Source of the DNA: Candidatus Falkowiibacteriota bacterium
GTDB lineage: Archaea > Iainarchaeota > Iainarchaeia > Iainarchaeales > GCA-2688035
Direction of reading: 5' to 3'
Assembly: GCA_017610485.1 (NCBI GenBank)
Contig: JAFCBY010000038.1
Location: forward strand, 1 to 14,702
Length of the DNA: 14,702 bases
Each line of letters starts with the position of its first letter. Within the stretch, counting starts at the first letter, position 1. A program made the translations under genes and the position numbers. Shown in pieces: positions 13,194 through 14,702 of the stretch. The notes beneath the pieces are model-generated. The model had not been told where the DNA came from. It worked only from the letters and a program-made list of their open reading frames with translations, and made no database searches.

Positions 13194-13357
13194 TTCCAGA
13201 AAAGGCTTTCACCGGAAATGCCTTTCCGCTGATTCCAGGAAAGCCTGTTTTCCAAATTGGCGAAGCCGCCCTGTTGAACGCAGTGAAACAGGGCTCTTGC
13301 TCGCACCAGCCGGGCGTGGCGGCTATCACCGGAAGCCCGCTCTTCGGTGGCTGTTTT
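13194..13357 (+). ncRNA. Candidate structured RNA, identity unknown
   Basis: This stretch is more GC-rich than its surroundings and dense in stems: CGGAAA-TGCC-TTTCCG near 13213-13228; GCCCTGTT/AACAGGGC at 13268-13275 and 13287-13294; an alternative outer pair AGCCGCC/GGCGGCT at 13264-13270 and 13318-13324; and CACC-GGAAG/CTTC-GGTG near 13327-13349 with a hexaloop. The string TCACCGGAA occurs twice. A TTTAAAAA box at 13165-13172 would start a plus-strand transcript near 13194, and TTTTT at 13353-13357 could end it. I see no signature of RNase P RNA, SRP RNA or 5S rRNA. The strand is a judgement. An 85-codon minus-strand frame (13112-13369) overlaps the tRNA and looks non-coding. Confidence 0.45.
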
Positions 13358-13543
13358 TAAAGGCCTCAAACAAAGTTATTTGTAATAAAAAAAATTGGAG
13401 AGTGGTATAAAATGAGTGTTTTCAGGCTATGCAGGTTTGTTGAAGGAAAGGGAAGGGCAAGAAGCATCAGGCCATTCCTTTGAATGCCCTTTTCTTTTTA
13501 TTTCATCAATGATTGAAAGAATTTTAGGAGGTTTAAAAAAAAA
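13358..13543. other. Intergenic stretch with a TATA box and a hairpin; no gene supported
   Basis: A good TATAAAA box at 13405-13411 on the plus strand would start transcription near 13433. Downstream, AAGGGCA (around 13454-13460) pairs with TGCCCTT (around 13486-13492), followed by a T-rich run to 13500, which could make a small RNA of about 65 bases. The only reading frame, a 22-codon one beginning at 13412, lies at the TATA box itself and is not credible. Confidence 0.3.
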
Positions 13544-13581
13544 GAATGGGCTTGGCCAGAGTGGCCAAGTAAGTAACTACC
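13544..13581 (+). repeat. tRNA-like fragment sharing blocks with the class II tRNA downstream
   Basis: Three blocks match the tRNA at 13618-13705 in a different order. GAATGGGCTTG (13544-13554) equals 13638-13648, GCCAGAGTGG (13555-13564) equals 13626-13635, and CAAGTAAGTAACTACC (13566-13581) equals 13658-13673. The middle forms a perfect 7-bp hairpin CTTGGCC-AGAGT-GGCCAAG at 13551-13569. No complete acceptor stem or T arm exists, so it is not a functional tRNA. It is most simply a rearranged or partly deleted duplicate of the neighbouring class II tRNA. Confidence 0.65.
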
Positions 13582-13617
13582 AATATACACTAGTGCTTTA
13601 AAGTTTTTAATCTTTTT

Positions 13618-13705
13618 GGTGGCGTGCCAGAGTGGTTGAATGGGCTTGACTGAAAATCAAGTAAGTAACTACCTTGCTTCGAGGGTTCGAATCCCTTCGC
13701 CACCA
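13618..13705 (+). tRNA. Class II tRNA (Ser/Leu-like body) with anticodon GAA
   Basis: The 88-base structure is complete: acceptor GGTGGCG/CGCCACC with A73, D arm CCA/TGG with an AGTGGTTGAA-type loop, anticodon stem CTTGA/TCAAG, a 19-base variable arm (about 13663-13681) with stem AAG/CTT, and T arm GAGGG-TTCGAAT-CCCTT. The loop is exactly seven bases, CTGAAAA, so there is no intron and the anticodon is GAA, which reads Phe codons. The long variable arm belongs to tRNA-Ser or tRNA-Leu. One base change would give Ser(GGA), Leu(CAA) or Leu(TAA). A73 fits archaeal Leu better than Ser. It may be a mutated or mischarging tRNA, a relic, or a sequencing error. CCA is not encoded. Confidence 0.85.
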
Positions 13706-13706
13706 G

Positions 13707-13746
13707 AGACCGCGTTGACGGCTTTACCATTCTGTCAACACGGTCT
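13707..13746 (+). terminator. Strong hairpin between the class II tRNA and the small protein gene
   Basis: AGACCG-C-GTTGAC (13707-13719) pairs with GTCAAC-A-CGGTCT (13734-13746): two 6-bp helices around one C/A mismatch with a 14-base loop. It begins two bases after the tRNA end and lies about 35 bases before the next ATG. It could end the tRNA transcript, guide 3' processing or act as a leader structure of the downstream gene. Confidence 0.55.
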
Positions 13747-13779
13747 TCTCTTAAAAAAAAAGCAAAGGAGGTGGAAAAA

Positions 13780-14043
13780 ATGAGTTTACCCGTAAAGAAG
13801 TTTTCGGTTGGCGGCGTGCAGGTCGCAGTATGGGAGAATGAAGGAAAGGAAGGAAGAAGCTTTTACAGCGTTTCCTTTGACAGAAGGTATAAGGACAAGA
13901 ACGATGAGTGGAAGAGCACGAGTTCCCTGAAGGCAAACGATTTGCCAAAAGCAATTTTGGCATTGCAGAAGGCCTACGAGTTTGTTTCATTGAAGGAACT
14001 TGAAGTGGAAGCAGGAAAAGAGCTGGTGGCAACAATGGTGTAA
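13780..14043 (+). CDS. Small conserved protein (AVWEN ... SFDRRYKD ... NDLPK), 87 aa
   Basis: An 87-residue soluble protein of unproven function. The layout is a beta-rich N-terminal half (FSVGGVQVAVWEN, SFYSVSFDRRYKD, EWKSTSSLKANDL) and a helix (PKAILALQKAYEFVSLKEL). Proteins with this pattern of WEN, SFxRxYKD and NDLPK are familiar to me from several small-genome archaea. The strands rich in basic and aromatic residues suggest single-stranded nucleic-acid binding, as in PC4/Whirly-like folds, but this is inference. ATG 13780 is the start: AAAGGAGGTGG, an almost perfect Shine-Dalgarno site, lies at 13764-13774. The in-frame GTG at 13771 falls inside that site. A strong hairpin lies between the upstream tRNA and this gene. 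Confidence 0.85.
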   Translation: MSLPVKKFSVGGVQVAVWENEGKEGRSFYSVSFDRRYKDKNDEWKSTSSLKANDLPKAILALQKAYEFVSLKELEVEAGKELVATMV

Positions 14044-14200
14044 TTGCACTTATCCAAAAAGGTTCACCCCACATACTAACAGGCCCTGGGAGCAAAAGCC
14101 GGATAGTCCTCCAAAAGGCTTTGCTCCCAGGCCTTTAGAGAACCCCCCCCGGCGAGCCAGGGAGCAGTGGCCAAAAGGCAAAGCGTAAAGGTATTTAAGG
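14044..14200 (+). repeat. Strongly folded intergenic block with three related arms
   Basis: GGCCCTGGGAGCAAAAGCC (14082-14100) pairs with GGCTTTGCTCCCAGGCC (14117-14133) over 17 bp with two single-base bulges, enclosing a 16-base loop. A third related segment, CAGGGAGCAGTGGCC with GGCAAAGC (about 14158-14184), can pair with the same second arm (GCTTTGC, TGCTCCC), so two folds compete. A run of eight C lies at 14143-14150. No gene is supported here. It may be a terminator region, a small RNA or a switch ahead of the next gene, whose TATA-like TATTTAAG lies at about 14192-14199. Confidence 0.55.
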
Positions 14201-14222
14201 GGGTAAAGAAATAGGATACTTT

Positions 14223-14489
14223 ATGATTAGCCTGAAGCAGCTTGAAAAGGACGTTCGCGTGATTAAAGAAAGGAACGCGCGCGTGAAAGGAAACAAGGCC
14301 TGGGAAACTAGCTATGCCATGTGGGGCCTGCTCACGCTTTTTACTTATCTTACGATAGGAATATAGCTGCAGGCGATTGGCGTTCCAGAGCCATGGCTGA
14401 ATGCCATTGTGCCCGCAGTTGCCTTTATGCTCTCCACCCTAACCTTGCCCTTCTTTAAGAGGGTTTGGCTTGAAAGGGTTTACAAGTAG
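14223..14489 (+). pseudogene. Small two-helix membrane protein gene interrupted by an in-frame TAG
   Basis: The frame from ATG 14223 encodes MISLKQLEKDVRVIKERNAR, then NKAWETSYAMWGLLTLFTYLTIGI to residue 47. It hits TAG at 14364-14366 and continues without a shift as LQAIGVPEPWLNAIVPAV, a second membrane helix and a basic end, to a TAG at 14487-14489. Joined, it is an 88-residue protein with a cytosolic helix and two membrane segments, matching a small membrane protein type I know from several archaea (NKAWETS, TYLAIGLYLQAI, PWLNAIVP, LSTLTLPFFK). There the interrupted position is usually Tyr, so TAT or TAC became TAG by one change. Other genes here (PIN2, GNAT) use TAG as their real stop, so reassignment of TAG is unlikely. 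A TATA-like box about 27 bases upstream suggests leaderless expression. Confidence 0.75.
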
Positions 14490-14499
14490 TAGAAGAAAC

Positions 14500-14702
14500 T
14501 CATTTTCGCTTTTTTTTCGCAACTAGGAAGAGCGAGACCGCGAGGGCAAAAAGCGAGATGCCAAGCATTGCCCAAAAGAGGGGCTTGAAGCCGTACAGGC
14601 TTGCAACAAGGCCGCCGACCGCGGCCGCGATTCCCATTATGATGTAGTTCATCGATTCCCAAATGCCCCACTCTGACACAAACTTGCCCTTGTCCAGGTG
14701 CT
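14500..14702 (-). CDS. C-terminal end of a probable MFS-type transporter (partial)
   Basis: The minus-strand frame enters at the right edge and ends at TGA 14502-14500, giving 66 residues. They begin HLDKGKFVSEWGIWESMNYI, form a membrane segment (IIMGIAAAVGGLVASLYGF), turn at KPLFW, form a second (AMLGISLFALAVSLFLVA) and end in a basic KKKRK tail. Two closing helices with a positive cytosolic tail and an ESMNYIIMGIAAAVGG-like eleventh helix fit the last two helices of a major facilitator superfamily protein. The rest lies outside the window, so substrate and start cannot be given. It converges on the interrupted small membrane protein gene, with 10 bases between their stops. Confidence 0.7.
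   Translation of the reverse strand, partial: HLDKGKFVSEWGIWESMNYIIMGIAAAVGGLVASLYGFKPLFWAMLGISLFALAVSLFLVAKKKRK

Noticed and set aside
13112..13369. 85-codon minus-strand frame
   Set aside because: It overlaps the 5' end of tRNA-Pro(TGG) and the stems of the candidate structured RNA, and its composition is not protein-like.
13412..13480. 22-codon plus-strand frame beginning MSVFRLCRF
   Set aside because: It starts within a few bases of the TATA box, has no ribosome site and encodes nothing recognisable.
13454..13515. Possible C/D box sRNA on the minus strand (TGATGA then CTGA about 33 bases later)
   Set aside because: No convincing D' and C' boxes lie between them and the C box is imperfect, so chance is as likely.
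14364..14366. Amber codon read as pyrrolysine or another reassigned residue
   Set aside because: At least two normal genes here (PIN2, GNAT) end in TAG, and the family usually has Tyr at this place, so simple mutation or error is likelier.
1..14702. CRISPR array, insertion sequence or prophage
   Set aside because: No regularly spaced direct repeats, transposase motifs, terminal inverted repeats of an element or phage structural genes were seen.

Overview
The window looks archaeal. It has an archaeal-type prolyl-tRNA synthetase, two tRNA-Pro genes with short introns at position 37/38 bounded by bulge-helix-bulge folds, TATA-like boxes about 25 bases upstream of several starts with short or absent leaders, a TrmB-type regulator and a RHH/PIN toxin-antitoxin pair. 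Tight packing and many small unrecognised proteins would suit a DPANN-type lineage, but that placement is inference.

Left part (1-4450, plus strand): an unrecognised 223-residue protein; a VapBC-like pair behind a TATA box and a perfect palindrome; a TrmJ/SpoU-type RNA methyltransferase; an unrecognised basic helical protein; then a tight three-gene operon of a helical protein with an HTH-like end, a second PIN-domain protein (ATGA overlap) and a GNAT acetyltransferase.

Middle part (4497-11360, minus strand): proS, then what reads as a compatible-solute cluster. It has a GT81-type glucosyl-3-phosphoglycerate synthase, a HAD-IIB phosphatase of the mannosyl/glucosyl-3-phosphoglycerate phosphatase type, a GH63-like glycosidase of the mannosyl/glucosylglycerate hydrolase kind, a GT-A glycosyltransferase and a TrmB-family sugar-responsive regulator. 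Together they could make, turn over and perhaps extend glucosylglycerate under control of the regulator. The hydrolase has its motifs in an unusual order. The regulator's DNA-binding end is cut off from a start codon, and an N-terminal-like piece lies on the opposite strand.

Right part (11430-14702): tRNA-Pro(GGG); a LAGLIDADG protein with an XRE-like HTH; two tiny overlapping genes downstream of an inverted repeat; tRNA-Pro(TGG); a candidate structured RNA; a tRNA-like fragment; a class II tRNA with the Phe-type anticodon GAA; a hairpin; a small conserved soluble protein; a strongly folded intergenic block; a small membrane-protein gene interrupted by an amber codon; and the C-terminal end of a probable MFS transporter running off the right edge. 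This part is rich in RNA genes and small proteins and holds most of the unusual signals.
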